Source of the DNA: Micromussa lordhowensis
Taxonomy: Eukaryota > Cnidaria > Anthozoa > Scleractinia > Lobophylliidae
Length of the DNA: 64,000 nt
Assembly: GCA_964020085.1 (NCBI GenBank)
Contig: OZ026595.1
Coordinates: 10,361,016-10,425,015 of the forward strand
Reading direction: 5' to 3'
In this document: positions 11,623-21,865 of the stretch, one piece after another
Numbering within the stretch: position 1 is the stretch's first letter
Layout of the letters: each line of letters opens with the position of its first letter
The notes under the pieces: generated by a model
The model's input: only the letters and a program-made list of their open reading frames with translations
The model's database searches: none
What the model was told of the DNA's origin: nothing
Position numbers and translations under genes: made by a program

Positions 11623-12029
11623 GTTCGCAGGTGCTTTCCAGTGAGTTTTCTAGACGACTTTTCTCGCCACGTTGTTTTCAAGTCGATGCCATTTTTTGTC
11701 GCACTGGTCAGCAATCGACAGCTCTTTCACAGCGAACAATAAAGTATATAACGAAGCGACTGTGACATTTTTAATCGGCCAATCGTGACTCGCTATCAGT
11801 TCTCAGATGATTTCCAGTTACGTTTGTACACAAATTTTCTCATCCGTCACTTTCCCAAATTTAATTTCGCTATTATTTGTAATGGATCACCAAAAAATAA
11901 CCTCTATCGAGGAGCCACAGTGACGGTAGATTTGTTTGAAGACAATTTAGAAAATGATGTCTACACATGTTCCCAGTAGTGGCCAACAGCCATTCGCTTT
12001 CATCATGTATTACACAACTCCCACGACAA

Positions 12030-12598
12030 TTTCTTCTCCTTCTCCTTCTCCTTCTCCTTCTCCTTCTCCTTCTCCTTCTCCTTCTCCTTCTCCTTCTCCT
12101 TCTCCTTCTCCTTTTCCTTCTCCTTCTCCTTCTCCTTCTCCTTCTCTTCTCCTTCTCCTTCTCCTTCTCCTTCTCCTTCTCTTCTCCTTCTCCTTCTCCT
12201 TCTCCTTCTCCTTCTCCTTCTCTTCTCCTTCTCCTTCTCCTTCTCCTTCTCCTTCTCCTTCTCCTTCTCTTCTCCTTCTCCTTCTCCTTCTCCTTCTCCT
12301 TCTCCTTCTCCTTCTCCTTCTCCTTCTCCTTCTCCTTCTCTTCTCCTTCTCCTTCTCCTTCTCCTTCTCCTTCTCTTCTCCTTCTCCTTCTCCTTCTCCT
12401 TCTCCTTCTCCTTCTCTTCTCCTTCTCCTTCTCCTTCTCCTTCTCCTTCTCCTTCTCCTTCTCCTTCTCTTCTCCTTCTCCTTCTCCTTCTCCTTCTCCT
12501 TCTCCTTCTCCTTCTCCTTCTCCTTCTCCTTCTCCTTCTCTTCTCCTTCTCCTTCTCCTTCTCCTTCTCCTTCTCCTTCTCCTTCTCCTTCTCCTTCT
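12030..12598. repeat. (TTCTCC)n microsatellite, unit 2
   Basis: This is the counterpart of the tract at 9232-9795 in the second duplication unit. It is about 6 bp longer, with the short interrupting units in different places, which fits slippage or gene-conversion drift after duplication. Confidence 0.95.
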
Positions 12599-12779
12599 AC
12601 TATACATTTCCCAAAATTTTACCGCCTTCGAGTGAATTAATCTTCACCAGATTTTAAAGCCTGCTTCCTTTTCACTTTAGCGCTTGACTTACGCTTTTGT
12701 GAGTTTTCTTTAAGTGTTTAGCTCGTTTTTTACTTATTTTAAGTTTTGTTGGCTGTTCCGATCTTTCAAAACGGAACGT

Positions 12780-13445
12780 TCCTCGTTCCTTGTTTTTGTG
12801 TTCCTATTGACTATTAGAGGACCAGCTTTTTTGCAAGGTAGGAACACATCGTTCACTCTGGTGTACAAGAGGAACATTTTGTTCCGAGTTCCTATCAGTG
12901 AATGGAACACTCTGTTCCCAAATTGGTAAATTAAAGGACGGTTTTGTTCCGAGTTCCTATCCTTTAATGGAACACATTGTTCCCAAATTGGTCATTTAGG
13001 ACTGTTTTGTTCCGAGTTCCTATCTTTTAATGGAACACATTGTTCCCAAATTGGTCAGGTAGGACTGTTTTGTTACAAGTTCCCATCTGCAAATGGAATA
13101 GTTTGTTCACAATTGGACATTTAGCACCATTTTGTTCCGAGTTCCTATCTGTAAATGGAACACAATGTTCCCAAATTGGTAAATTAGGACTGTTCTGTTC
13201 CGAGTTCCTATCTGTGAATGGAACACACTGTTCCCAAATTGGTAAATTAGGACTGTTTTGTTCCGAGTTCCTATCTGTAAATGGAACACACTTTTTCCAA
13301 ATTGGTAAATTAGGACTGTTTTGTTCCGAGTTCCTATCTGTGAATGGAACACACTGTTGCAAAACTGGTCAGTAAGGAACAAATTTAAGACTGTTTGGTT
13401 CCGAGTTCCTATCTGAGAATGGAACATGTTGTTCTTGAATTTATG
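12780..13445. repeat. About 61-bp minisatellite with an inverted GGAACA/TGTTCC core
   Basis: About ten units with a common spacing of 61 bp (for example 13199, 13260 and 13321). Each carries 'ttgttccgagttcctatc' and a palindrome GGAACAnnnTGTTCC. Outer units are more divergent. Open frames in it are repeat by-products. It ends about 250 bp before the tyrosine-recombinase gene. Confidence 0.85.
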
Positions 13446-13694
13446 ATTGGGAACCCATTTGGGACCATTTTGTTTCGCATTACGATATGATCCAAGTTAA
13501 GGTGTTTTTAATGAAGCAAACAATAGGGCACGCACAGGCCTGCTGGGGCAAGTTTGGTTGGACCTAAGTGTCACGAATTTTGCACAATAGTAAGAGGGCG
13601 GGCAAGTAAGGGCATGCCGTGGCAAACACAAATATATATGCAGTTCCTTTATTTGTCATCGGTTACTGTGGGTCAAATGTTCTAGAAAGGCAAA

Positions 13695-15220
13695 ATGAGC
13701 AAGAAGTGCAAAGTCAATTGGTCGGATATCGATGGAGCGTCACCCAAACCAAAACGCCTTCACTTGGAAAAGGATGAAGCCGACAGTTTATTTCACTGCC
13801 CAATACAAGAGTGTGATCATGATGGATTTCAATGCCGGAGAGGGTGCAGAAAACATGTTAATACCAAGCACAGTTAGTTTTTCTATTTTGACGAAAAACC
13901 CGATTCGAAAGGAATCGATTTTGCGATGGAGAACACAATTCAACATCAAACAAGTGAAACCACAAAGCATGCTGTTAAGTTACTTCCGTCGTTTTCATCA
14001 TCGTGTGATATCGGCGAACTATTTACGAAATGGTTGATTGGAAGTGGCGGTGGTTGCAAGAAAGATCGCACAGCTCAACAAATAGTGACACGATGCTTGA
14101 AGTTTCTGCGATTTTGCTGCGAACACGAGGAAGAGTTGACTTTTGACGTGGTGGACTTTAGTTTGTGTTCTCCAAATTTGTTGTTCAAGTTTATCGACTA
14201 CTTACAAGACGAATGCAAGCTTGGACACGGTGGGCGTTTAGGCTACATAGATGCAATTTCTGAAATGATCGACTTCAGAAAACTTCACGGCGCTTCGGAG
14301 GCAGTTCTTCGAAAGTTCTCTGCAACAGAGTTGTACCTCAAAAGAGCGCGAAAGACAGTTGCAAAAATGATGAGATTGCAGTGGACTCGAGATCTCGACA
14401 TTGAGACACTAGAAGCAAGAGGCCACTAGGCAACAATGGAGGAGTTGTTGGAGGTCGTGAAATTTCATCTGCCGCGCTACGAAAATACCGTGAAGATTTG
14501 CAAATCGAGTCCAGTTCAAGTTAACCCTTCACACTTGACATTTGCCACAAAATTCGTAGCCATGTATCTGTTCATCAAAGTGAAGGGTTCACGTCCCATG
14601 ACCTATCAATACTTGACGCTGGATATGATTGCTACAGCTAAAGAGAAGGATGGATTTATTGATCAGAAAACGTTAAAGACTGCTGGAAAGTATGGATTTG
14701 ATTCTTTGGTTCTGACGGATGAAGACATGCAAGTGCTCGATGGCTACATCTCGTACGTCAGACCGCTTCTCAAACCCCAGTGTGATTTCGTTCTCGTCAA
14801 CAGAAATGGTGGCCAACATGGTAAATTGGGCGAAATTATGAGCAAACTGGTTTTTGATGCAATTGGCAAGTACATTCATCCTACGCGTTATCGCCAAATT
14901 GTTGAAACGGAAAGCCTCAATCAGCTCACCAGCGAGGAGCAAAGGATTTTGTCGGAAGACCAGAAACACAGTTCTGCGGTTGCCAAAGTTCACTATCAAA
15001 AGCGGAGATCGCGCGAACTTGCCGTGAAGGCTCACATATGTCTACAAAGCTTCAAGGAAGCAAGGGGTCACAGGTGGACGAAGATGTACAGGCGAGGTTT
15101 GGTGGTTCAACTTCTAGCTCGACAATGTCGGTTCAAACTATGGAAAAAGCAAGCTTGTCTCCCCCCAGAAAGGTGGTCATTCCCGCTGATGAGAACCTGC
15201 GAACTCAGAGGAGACTTCAT
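13695..15220 (+). pseudogene. Tyrosine recombinase gene with N-terminal C2H2 finger (5' part)
   Basis: One frame runs from the ATG at 13695, broken only by TAG codons at 13875-13877 and 14427-14429. A C2H2 finger (C-x4-C ... H-x4-H) is encoded at about 13785-13875. The recombinase core, numbered from the Met at 14436, shows the tyrosine-recombinase constellation: Arg53 in GSRPMTYQYL, His148-x-x-Arg151 in IHPTRYRQ, His178 and nucleophile Tyr187, nine residues after His178 as in lambda-type integrases. Near 15040 the reading frame shifts by one and continues to 15220, where a LINE is inserted. The 3' part resumes at 17245. It resembles Crypton-like or other eukaryotic recombinase genes. The breaks make it inactive as written. 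Confidence 0.75.
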
Positions 15221-15253
15221 CATATATACATACATACATACAACCTTTATCTA

Positions 15254-15297
15254 TACACGATAAAATATCAAAGCTAACAAGCTTGTGGGGTCGTGTA
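15254..15297 (-). other. LINE copy 2 3'-terminal RNA hairpin
   Basis: The outer stem is TACACGA/TCGTGTA and the inner stem is AAGCT/AGCTT on the sense strand, equivalent to 582-621 and 35532-35573. Confidence 0.6.
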
Positions 15298-15388
15298 CTA
15301 ATAATATACAATTAATTACAATTAATAAAACTAGCTACAATTAATAAAAAATAATAATAATTTTGATAAAAACGAATGAAGTCAATAG

Positions 15389-17239
15389 TTAAAAATAAAT
15401 AAAATTCTCTGATCTTTTGTTGATTATTTGTGGGGCTAAAACATTAAAGTGAAAATCCTTAAAAGCGTGACAATTAACAACATTTTTCAAAAAGGATTTC
15501 AGGTCTGTGTACTCTAGTATCGATCTATTAGATCGCCCTATAGCGTTCCAGAGGACAGTCCCTCTATAGGAAATGGAGTTATGGACGTATTTGGAGGCAA
15601 AACTCGGTACTATCAGCCCATGCTTCAGTCGTGAGGAAGGTCTGTTGCCGTGGATAATCAACTCATCAGCTAAAGTGCTTGGGAGCATGCCATGATAACC
15701 CTTGAAGAAAAGCTTAATTAAAGAACGTTTATACATATATGTTAAAGTGTTCCACTTAACGGTAGCTAAAACGTCAGCCGTTGGCATGTCCGGTGGAAAA
15801 CCAAAAATAATTCTAGCAACACGGCAATGTTGTCTTTCCAATGTTTTAAATAACTCAGTCTGATTAACTCCGCCCCAGACAGGCATCGCGTACGTAATGG
15901 ATGGTTGGATAACCTTTACGTAAAATGACTCGCACATATGACTGGGTAGAAACCTGGATTTCTTCAGGAGGCTCAATTTGTTTGCAAAGTTTTTAATGAC
16001 TTCTTTCAGATGAGGTATCCAGCTCAGGTTTTGATCCAAGGTAACACCCAGAAGCCTGTATTCAATAATGGACTTGCCAATGTAAATGGCAGGCAGCGGC
16101 CCAATAAGCCGAGCTTTGGAGAGTAACATTACCTCGCACTTGCCAGGATGTGGAGTAAGGCGGTTGTTAACACACCAGGTGAAAAGTTCTTCCAGGGCAC
16201 AATTTAGTAAATTACAAGCGACGTCTTGCGAGGAGCCTATACAGAAAACCGTAGTGTCATCAGCGTACATAAAAGTATCTCCAGATTTAATAGATAAAGG
16301 TAAATCGTTCGTAAAAAGCGTAAACAAGGTAGGGCCCAACACCGAGCCCTGTGGTACTCCGCACCTAACGTACATTTTTGGAGATTCTTTTCCATTTATC
16401 GTCGTGAACTGCTTTCGATACGAAAGGTAGCTATCCAGCCATGCATAGAGTTCACCATGAATGCCGAACTGTCCATGTAATTTGTCCAAAAGGCGCGAGT
16501 GTAATACGCTATCAAAAGCTTTTCTGAAGTCCACAAAAGGGACAGCGACTGTGAGGCCGTCATCAACAAACCTCCTCCATTTCTCTGTGAGATGAATGAG
16601 AAGTAGCTCAGTGGAGTGAGCCTTTCTATAGGCCCATTGATTAGGAGTTATCAAGTTATTGTTTGTCACATGATTGACGATTGCGGTATTGATATCAGAT
16701 TCGAGTAACTTACTTGGAACCGACAAGATAGAAACCGGACGATAATTTCCTGGATCAGTGCTGTCATCCTTTTTGAAAATCGGGGAAACCCTTGCCAGTT
16801 TCCAACCCTCGTACACAGTTTCGTGGTGGACGCTCCATCGGAAAAGGCTCGTAAGGTGAGGGCTAACAGCATGACTGGCTAATTTCAAAAGTTTTGGAGA
16901 AATACCGTCAGGACCGGTAGCCTTATTGGATTTAAGATGCTTTATTTGTCGCAGAACGCCAGCTTCAGAGACATTGACCTCAGAAAGTGATGGTACGATT
17001 TTCGTCTGTGTCACCGAATTAGAAGACAGCGATCGCGTGGTTGAAGGCGGGAGATCAAGCGCCAACTTCTCACCGACCGAGGCAAAATAGGTGTTCATCA
17101 AGCAAGCTTTCTCTTCGTCCTTAACAACTAGATGACCCGACTCAGTTTTTAGTGGACCAACAATAGTTTGCTGCCTCGGTGCAGTTGCTTTTCGCACTAG
17201 ATTCCAGTATGCTTTAGTAGTCTTAATCTCAGTAAACAA
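15389..17239 (-). CDS. LINE reverse transcriptase (open, lacking the endonuclease)
   Basis: An uninterrupted frame of 616 codons starts in the linker after the endonuclease (AYWNLVRKATAP) and covers the full reverse transcriptase. Motifs in order are NYRPVSILSVPSKLLE, AVPFVDFRKAFDSVLHS, GVPQGSVLGPTLF and the catalytic YADD (FMYADDTTVF). A C-terminal thumb and connection region follows. The 5' end of the element, including the endonuclease, is gone, so the copy cannot mobilise itself. The open frame suggests a rather young insertion. The first codon is simply where the truncation left it. Confidence 0.85.
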   Translation of the reverse strand: MFTEIKTTKAYWNLVRKATAPRQQTIVGPLKTESGHLVVKDEEKACLMNTYFASVGEKLALDLPPSTTRSLSSNSVTQTKIVPSLSEVNVSEAGVLRQIKHLKSNKATGPDGISPKLLKLASHAVSPHLTSLFRWSVHHETVYEGWKLARVSPIFKKDDSTDPGNYRPVSILSVPSKLLESDINTAIVNHVTNNNLITPNQWAYRKAHSTELLLIHLTEKWRRFVDDGLTVAVPFVDFRKAFDSVLHSRLLDKLHGQFGIHGELYAWLDSYLSYRKQFTTINGKESPKMYVRCGVPQGSVLGPTLFTLFTNDLPLSIKSGDTFMYADDTTVFCIGSSQDVACNLLNCALEELFTWCVNNRLTPHPGKCEVMLLSKARLIGPLPAIYIGKSIIEYRLLGVTLDQNLSWIPHLKEVIKNFANKLSLLKKSRFLPSHMCESFYVKVIQPSITYAMPVWGGVNQTELFKTLERQHCRVARIIFGFPPDMPTADVLATVKWNTLTYMYKRSLIKLFFKGYHGMLPSTLADELIIHGNRPSSRLKHGLIVPSFASKYVHNSISYRGTVLWNAIGRSNRSILEYTDLKSFLKNVVNCHAFKDFHFNVLAPQIINKRSENFIYF

Positions 17240-17244
17240 ATCAT

Positions 17245-17415
17245 TGGGTTATGAAAGTTACGGCAGACGAGGACGATTTTCTCAAACAAGGAATTAACAG
17301 GCATGGATATGGACAATGGACTGCCATTCTTAGAGATTCCGATTTCAAATTTCAAGCGGGAAGAACAGCAGATTCTCTAAAGAAAAGAGCTGGACACAAA
17401 ATGCCTCAAGTTTAA
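17245..17415 (+). pseudogene. SANT/Myb-like C-terminal end of the tyrosine recombinase gene
   Basis: Directly after LINE copy 2, 57 codons ending in TAA continue the frame of the recombinase gene once the LINE and one copy of TCAT are ignored. They encode a Myb/SANT-like helix pattern (EDDFLKQGINRHGYGQW, then GRTADSLKKRA), a DNA-binding fold. A recombinase with a finger at one end and a SANT-like domain at the other would bind DNA at both ends (inference). Confidence 0.65.
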
Positions 17416-18992
17416 CAACACTACGAATGTTTACAAAAAAAGTAGTCAGTCTTAACGTCAAACTGTATTAATCTTTTAACTGCAGTATACACGATCATTA
17501 AACAATCAATTGGGTCATATGTAGCTTCAACTTAAACACATGAAGTACAGCTCTTGTTACGCCTAAACTTCTTACAAGTGAGCGGCAATTGCTGTTAATT
17601 GCCGAGATATCGAAGCCTTTCTTTACATGTTTGTGTGAGCTATTTGATAGAAGGCAACAGGACACGGCGTTGATTTGACTTGAAAACTATTGTTCCTGAA
17701 AACTTGATATTATGCACTAAGGCTTCATTGCATAAATTTCAAGTCAACGTCGTGAACATTTTTGAGTGGCTGTTGCGCACCATTCAGGGCGTAAATTCGC
17801 ATCTTTTCAAAAATTGCAGAAAGTAAAACAAGTGAACAATAAGTGCTGTTGATTTAAGCTGAAAACTTTGATTACCAAGTGATAATGGGTGTCACTGATG
17901 GGAAGGCAAGATGCCAAAAAACAAATGAATAAATGCCGAAAGTGCGAGGAGTTCAGGTGATTAAAGCATTTTTTTTCTGTAAGATCCGTCATCCCCGTTC
18001 AATAGTAGAAGTTCATATTGCTTGGAACTTGCAGTGTTAGTGAACTGATCAAGTGTAACAGATTACAACATAAGGACGGAAACGCCGGACGTTATGGATT
18101 TTACAGGAACATGAATATGTAATATGATATTGCGTATAGACTTATCACTGTAAGTATCCTTAGGGGCATAAATAATAATATTCCTAGAGACGCTTTCCTC
18201 CTACAAGGACGGAAAGGACGGATTTAACGGGAACATGAATATTTAATATACTTGCATATAATACTTCTTTATATTACTGTAAGTATCTTAAGGGGTATAT
18301 AAATAATATATTATTCATATACCCCTTAAGATACTTACAGTAATATAAAGAAGTATTATATGCAAGTATATTAAATATTCATATCCCCGCTAAACCCGTC
18401 GAATCCGTCATTCCCGTCTTTTAGTAGAAGAGTATATGGGTTGGAACTTCCAGTGTAACTGAAATACCATGAGAGCCTTTAAACACTTACAGCAAGGACG
18501 GAAAGGACGGATTTAACGCATTTAACGGGAACATGAATATTTAATATACTTACATATTATACTTCTTTACATTACTGTAAGTATCTTAAGGGGTATATGA
18601 ATAACTCGTCAAATCCGTCATTCCCGTCTTGTAGTAGAAGTTTGCCTGGATCTTGCAGTGCTAGTGAACTGAGCGTGTTAACACTGAATCAACAAAACAG
18701 CGTCAATAGACCCGGAAAGGACGGAATTCACGGATTCAGCGGAAATGTGAATACATAAATATTTACAGTTTAATTTACTTTTCCCTTGAGCCAGAAAGGA
18801 ATACTTTGGTCCTCTTTTACTGTTCCCTGATAGAAGAGTACATCATAACAAGAAAAACTCTTTCAACACTGGAGTACGCAGCCAAATGAAACTACGTGTA
18901 ACTACTTAACAGAACGATTTAGAGAAATCAGACCACTGGCTCGACAGATAAAGTTCGAAAAGTGCGAGGGAACGGAAATTTTGGGAAACGAT
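17416..18992. repeat. Cluster of related foldback repeats
   Basis: No gene was seen. Several copies of one family recur. 'aaggacggaaaggacgga' and relatives occur near 18073, 18212, 18495 and 18713. 'ctgtaagtatcttaagggg' occurs at about 18150, 18282 and 18586. 'tccgtcattcccgtctt.tagtagaag' occurs near 17987, 18408 and 18614. The copies are nested or partial. The best preserved is the palindrome at 18205-18425. Confidence 0.7.
18205..18425. repeat. Near-perfect palindrome with about 100-bp arms
   Basis: The left arm runs from 'aaggacggaaaggacgg' to 'cttaaggggtatat'. The centre is 'aaataatatattattc'. The right arm is its complement and ends 'ccgtcattcccgtctt'. Mismatches are concentrated at the outer 30 bp. 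It is a foldback/MITE-type element, and 18495-18640 holds a copy with most of one arm missing. Confidence 0.85.
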
Positions 18993-19130
18993 CCTTCTCC
19001 TTCTCCTTCTCCTTCTCCTTCTCCTTCTCCTTCTCCTTCTCCTTCTCCTTCTCCTTCTCCTTCTCCTTCTCCTTCTCCTTCTCCTTCTCCTTCTCCTTCT
19101 CCTTCTCCTTCTCCTTCTCCTTCTCCTTCT
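18993..19130. repeat. (TTCTCC)n microsatellite, third tract
   Basis: About 138 bp of uninterrupted TTCTCC hexamers, the same motif as in the 2.8-kb duplication units. Confidence 0.95.
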
Positions 19131-19399
19131 CGGTAAGCGGAGATATAAGTGAATCGGCTAACAGGAGATACCCCGGCGACACTTAAATATGACGGAAAGC
19201 TAGATTGGTGAACTTAGGTTCGAAAAGCAATATGCATGCCACGTGCACGGATTTGGCCGCCCAACATGTAGATATATTTTCATTTCTGTACAAAGGCTTC
19301 CGACGACAGTCTTCTCTGTACTGGTTTGTTCCAAGCAACCAGAAGAGCCCAGAGTCGCTTCTAATGCAATTGACTCTTCTTGTGCTTATTTGTTGGTAG

Positions 19400-19471
19400 G
19401 TCCTTGTGAAACTGCCAGCTAAAGGCCTTGCCTCTGGATATCTTCCGCAAGAATACAGAGCTGCACACCTT
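19400..19471 (+). pseudogene. Leucine-rich-repeat exon a (72 bp, with a stop)
   Basis: This is a 72-base exon between acceptor 'tgttggtag' and donor 'gttagt'. It encodes one 24-residue leucine-rich repeat (core QLKALPLDIF ... TELHTL) in phase 2, meaning one base, 23 codons, then two bases. An in-frame TGA sits near the start, so this copy is damaged. It belongs to the array with exons at 20029, 20982, 21410 and 29524. Confidence 0.65.
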
Positions 19472-20028
19472 GTTAGTAGAACTCTTTATCTAAACCTTCA
19501 AAACAACCCTTCCATCTTACATGTAGGTATAGAAGACAGACGGCCTAGCAGTAGGGCCCAGGTCGTCGAGCTTGGACAGTGCTCCTAGATAGAGCTGTTT
19601 CATCATATTCAGGTGGCGGAAAGCACCCGCGCTGACTTTTTTAATTCTATCGAAATTAAAGCAACCAAATAAGATTCTAGCAAACATGAAGGCTACTGGT
19701 TTGAGGTCATAATTGGAAAGAACAAGCTATCTACGCTTTGCTAGTTTCATTTTTCAAAGCACAACACCAAATACCCGACTTGTAATATTTACGTGGCTGC
19801 TTTTTCAGCTCTGTCTCCTCAAGGATTTTGATTGTAATTCCACTAAACGAGGCAATCCTCAAAACAGACCCATGCTCATTCAATATTGTCTTCATAATAC
19901 TTTCGTAGCTCCATGTTTCCACACACACGTCATCAAACAGGTCTAATAACACACACAGGTCTCCGACTTATCGTACAATTCTTGCGAGTAATTAATTGAT
20001 AGAGTTTTCGCAATTTCCTATTTGGTAG

Positions 20029-20100
20029 ATTGGTACCCGGGAACCAGTTAAAGGCTTTACCTCAGGAGATTTTTAGTAGCAATATTAAGTTAAGTACTCT
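20029..20100 (+). CDS. Leucine-rich-repeat exon b (72 bp, open)
   Basis: The acceptor is 'tttggtag' and the donor 'gtaagt'. The exon is open and encodes one LRR (core NQLKALPQEIF ... IKLSTL) in phase 2. Intron sequence just after it ('gtaagtagga' then 'ctgttttcctt') resembles that after exon c, so whole exon-intron units were copied. One-LRR-per-exon genes of this phase are typical of LGR-type receptors and similar LRR ectodomain proteins. Which gene this is cannot be told from single repeats. Confidence 0.65.
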
Positions 20101-20981
20101 GTAAGTAGGACTGTTTTCCTTAATTCACAGAATACGTTTAATCTTGTTCAGACAAGGACAGAGCCACATGGGCTCTTGAAGTCGTCGTTTTGCCATTCGT
20201 TAGAAAATGGGTCCCATGTTTAAATTATAACTATCAAAATTATCTATTCATAAATTCCAATCGGGGCTCATATATATTCCAATCAGGATCCCTCAATCTC
20301 AAAAGCTCCGGTTTAGAATGACTGGTGGGAAAAGAATAACAGGCTGGCCCCACTTCAAACTAACCTCTGTCTTTACCATTAAAAAATGCAGATTTAAAGC
20401 TATTTCATACCGTGCTCACTACATTGTCCTCGCAGCACTGAAAACACATGGCATTAAATTCAAAATAAATGCAACAATTTATACACAAGATTTGCACTGA
20501 ATAAATAATTAGTTTAGGTATCTTCTTTATCTACAGAATAGCAATGCTTCCGATACTAAGGATACTTCGTAATGTACAAAATAGTTTTGATCTTATTCAA
20601 ACAAGAGGACTGAACCGCAGGAACCAAAAAGTATCCACGTCGAATGAAAACAAAAAGGAAAACAAGGCAAAAACAAATAAAACAAAGGTTAGAACCTACA
20701 GCGTGTGTGGCAGGCGTGGCAGGGGAAAGAAGATAGGGAACTAGCCAAACACTTAGAGAGGAATGGAAAAGAGAAAATACTGGAGATCTCTAAATAATAC
20801 CTCAATAATTTCCTGCAATAAAGATTACTAGCTAAAATTAAGCCTTGTACTTGATAAATTACAAATTTCAAGCTCTACGACACAAAAGCAACCTTGCAAC
20901 AAAAACATTATCAAACTTATAGTAAGCTATTTACTTTTAACTTATTAATAATCTCGATGGTTGTCATTTCTTGTTTGGTAG

Positions 20982-21053
20982 AAACTTAGAGAAGAACCAG
21001 TTGAAGGCTTTGCCCCGGGGAATTTTCAATACCAATATTTGGCTTGGTGACCT
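20982..21053 (+). CDS. Leucine-rich-repeat exon c (72 bp, open)
   Basis: The acceptor is 'tgtttggtag' and the donor 'gtaagt'. It encodes one LRR (core NQLKALPRGIF) in the same phase as the others. The exon has consensus splice sites and no stop, so it could still be used. Confidence 0.65.
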
Positions 21054-21409
21054 GTAAGTAGGAATGTTCTCTTTAATCCACAGCATTCATTAATCCTGTT
21101 GAAGCAGCAGGGACTATAAAGAATCCACGTAGAATGAAAATAGCTATTACGTCACTAAATATAGCCTACGTGTGGTAAAGCGAGGGAGAGGTAGACTTCG
21201 GACCTTGACCCAAAGTTTGATCAGGCACGTCACTCTGTTTTTGCCATTCCACCCGTTAGCTATTAAGCAAATCGGACCCTCCAATCCAAGCTGTCAAAAT
21301 TATAAATTCATGTGTCCCCATCTGGTGTCGTCAAATACACACAAATCAAGAAATCTAAAAATTTACGGGGAAATAGGTTATAACGTTAGGTGCGTTTCTT
21401 TTTTGGTAG

Positions 21410-21481
21410 AACTTTAAGTAACAACCAGTTGAAGGCTTTGCCTGAGGGAATTTTTACCAACAATACTGAATAACGTCTATG
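21410..21481 (+). pseudogene. Leucine-rich-repeat exon d, broken at its 3' end
   Basis: The acceptor 'ttttggtag' and the first 20 codons (core NQLKALPEGIFTNN) are intact. The sequence then changes at about 21470, giving an in-frame TAA and no donor site. A hAT transposase fragment begins just after, so an insertion probably cut this exon. Confidence 0.6.
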
Positions 21482-21489
21482 CATCCAGC

Positions 21490-21861
21490 TGTCCCTGCTT
21501 CCAGAGATGGTGCAAGCAATGGGGTAGGACACCTCCAAATTCGACATCGCGGATCATCGCGGACCTTTTCCAGTCACTTGGAAATACTCGTGAACTTCTT
21601 CTGAGTGAGAATTGCACCCTTGCTAAGCTTATGCTTGTCATGCCAGATAGCAATGTCGTCAGTGCGCGCTGCTTCTCCGCCTTAAAGCAGGTCAGGACTC
21701 TTACCTACGCCCAACCACGGGAGGCCAGGCTCAACCACTTCATGCTTCTGCATGTCCACAAGAAATTGGCAGATGATATTGACATGGTGGAGGTCACCAA
21801 TTTGTTTGTGGGGAACAACAAGCTGCACAAGCACTTGTTCGGGAAAACGACATGCCGATGA
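21490..21861 (+). pseudogene. hAT-family transposase fragment (C-terminal dimerisation region)
   Basis: The open part from 21631 reads like the hAT C-terminal dimerisation domain: LVMPDSNVVSARCFSALKQ, then REARLNHFMLLHVHK, then a valine-rich helix and FGKTTC. The upstream part (21490-21630) is out of frame. There is no catalytic N-terminal portion, so this is a remnant. It directly follows the broken LRR exon d. Confidence 0.65.
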
Positions 21862-21865
21862 AGTC

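Larger units (their letters stand above)
7134..12734. repeat. 2.8-kb tandem duplication (units 7134-9931 and 9932-12734)
   Basis: The two units are almost identical. Offsets are 2798 bp before the (TTCTCC)n tract and 2804 bp after it. I found one base change in the single-copy part (c at about 8441, t at about 11239) plus repeat-length differences in the tract. The breakpoints share a short T6 run (7134-7139, 9932-9937), which fits microhomology-mediated duplication. The duplication copies the 5' part of the P-loop gene but not its Walker motifs. Either it is very recent or it is an assembly artefact of two haplotypes. Confidence 0.9.
15221..17240 (-). mobile_element. LINE copy 2 (CR1/Jockey-like), 5'-truncated
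   Basis: The 3' tail is (GTAT)n-like on the minus strand, seen at 15221-15241. The 5' end is at about 17240. TCAT on both sides (15217-15220, 17241-17244) is the target duplication. Its 3' hairpin (15254-15297) matches LINE copies 1 and 3. It interrupts the tyrosine recombinase gene between the linker and the SANT-like end. Confidence 0.85.

Noticed and set aside
13027..13427. Open frames with repeated 'FTDRNSEQN' or 'CSEFLSVNGT' units
   Set aside because: These are translations of the 61-bp minisatellite, open on both strands, with no gene features.
13695..17415. Reassigned or suppressed TAG codons in the recombinase gene
   Set aside because: Only two TAGs, plus a frameshift and a LINE insertion. 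Ordinary decay explains it.
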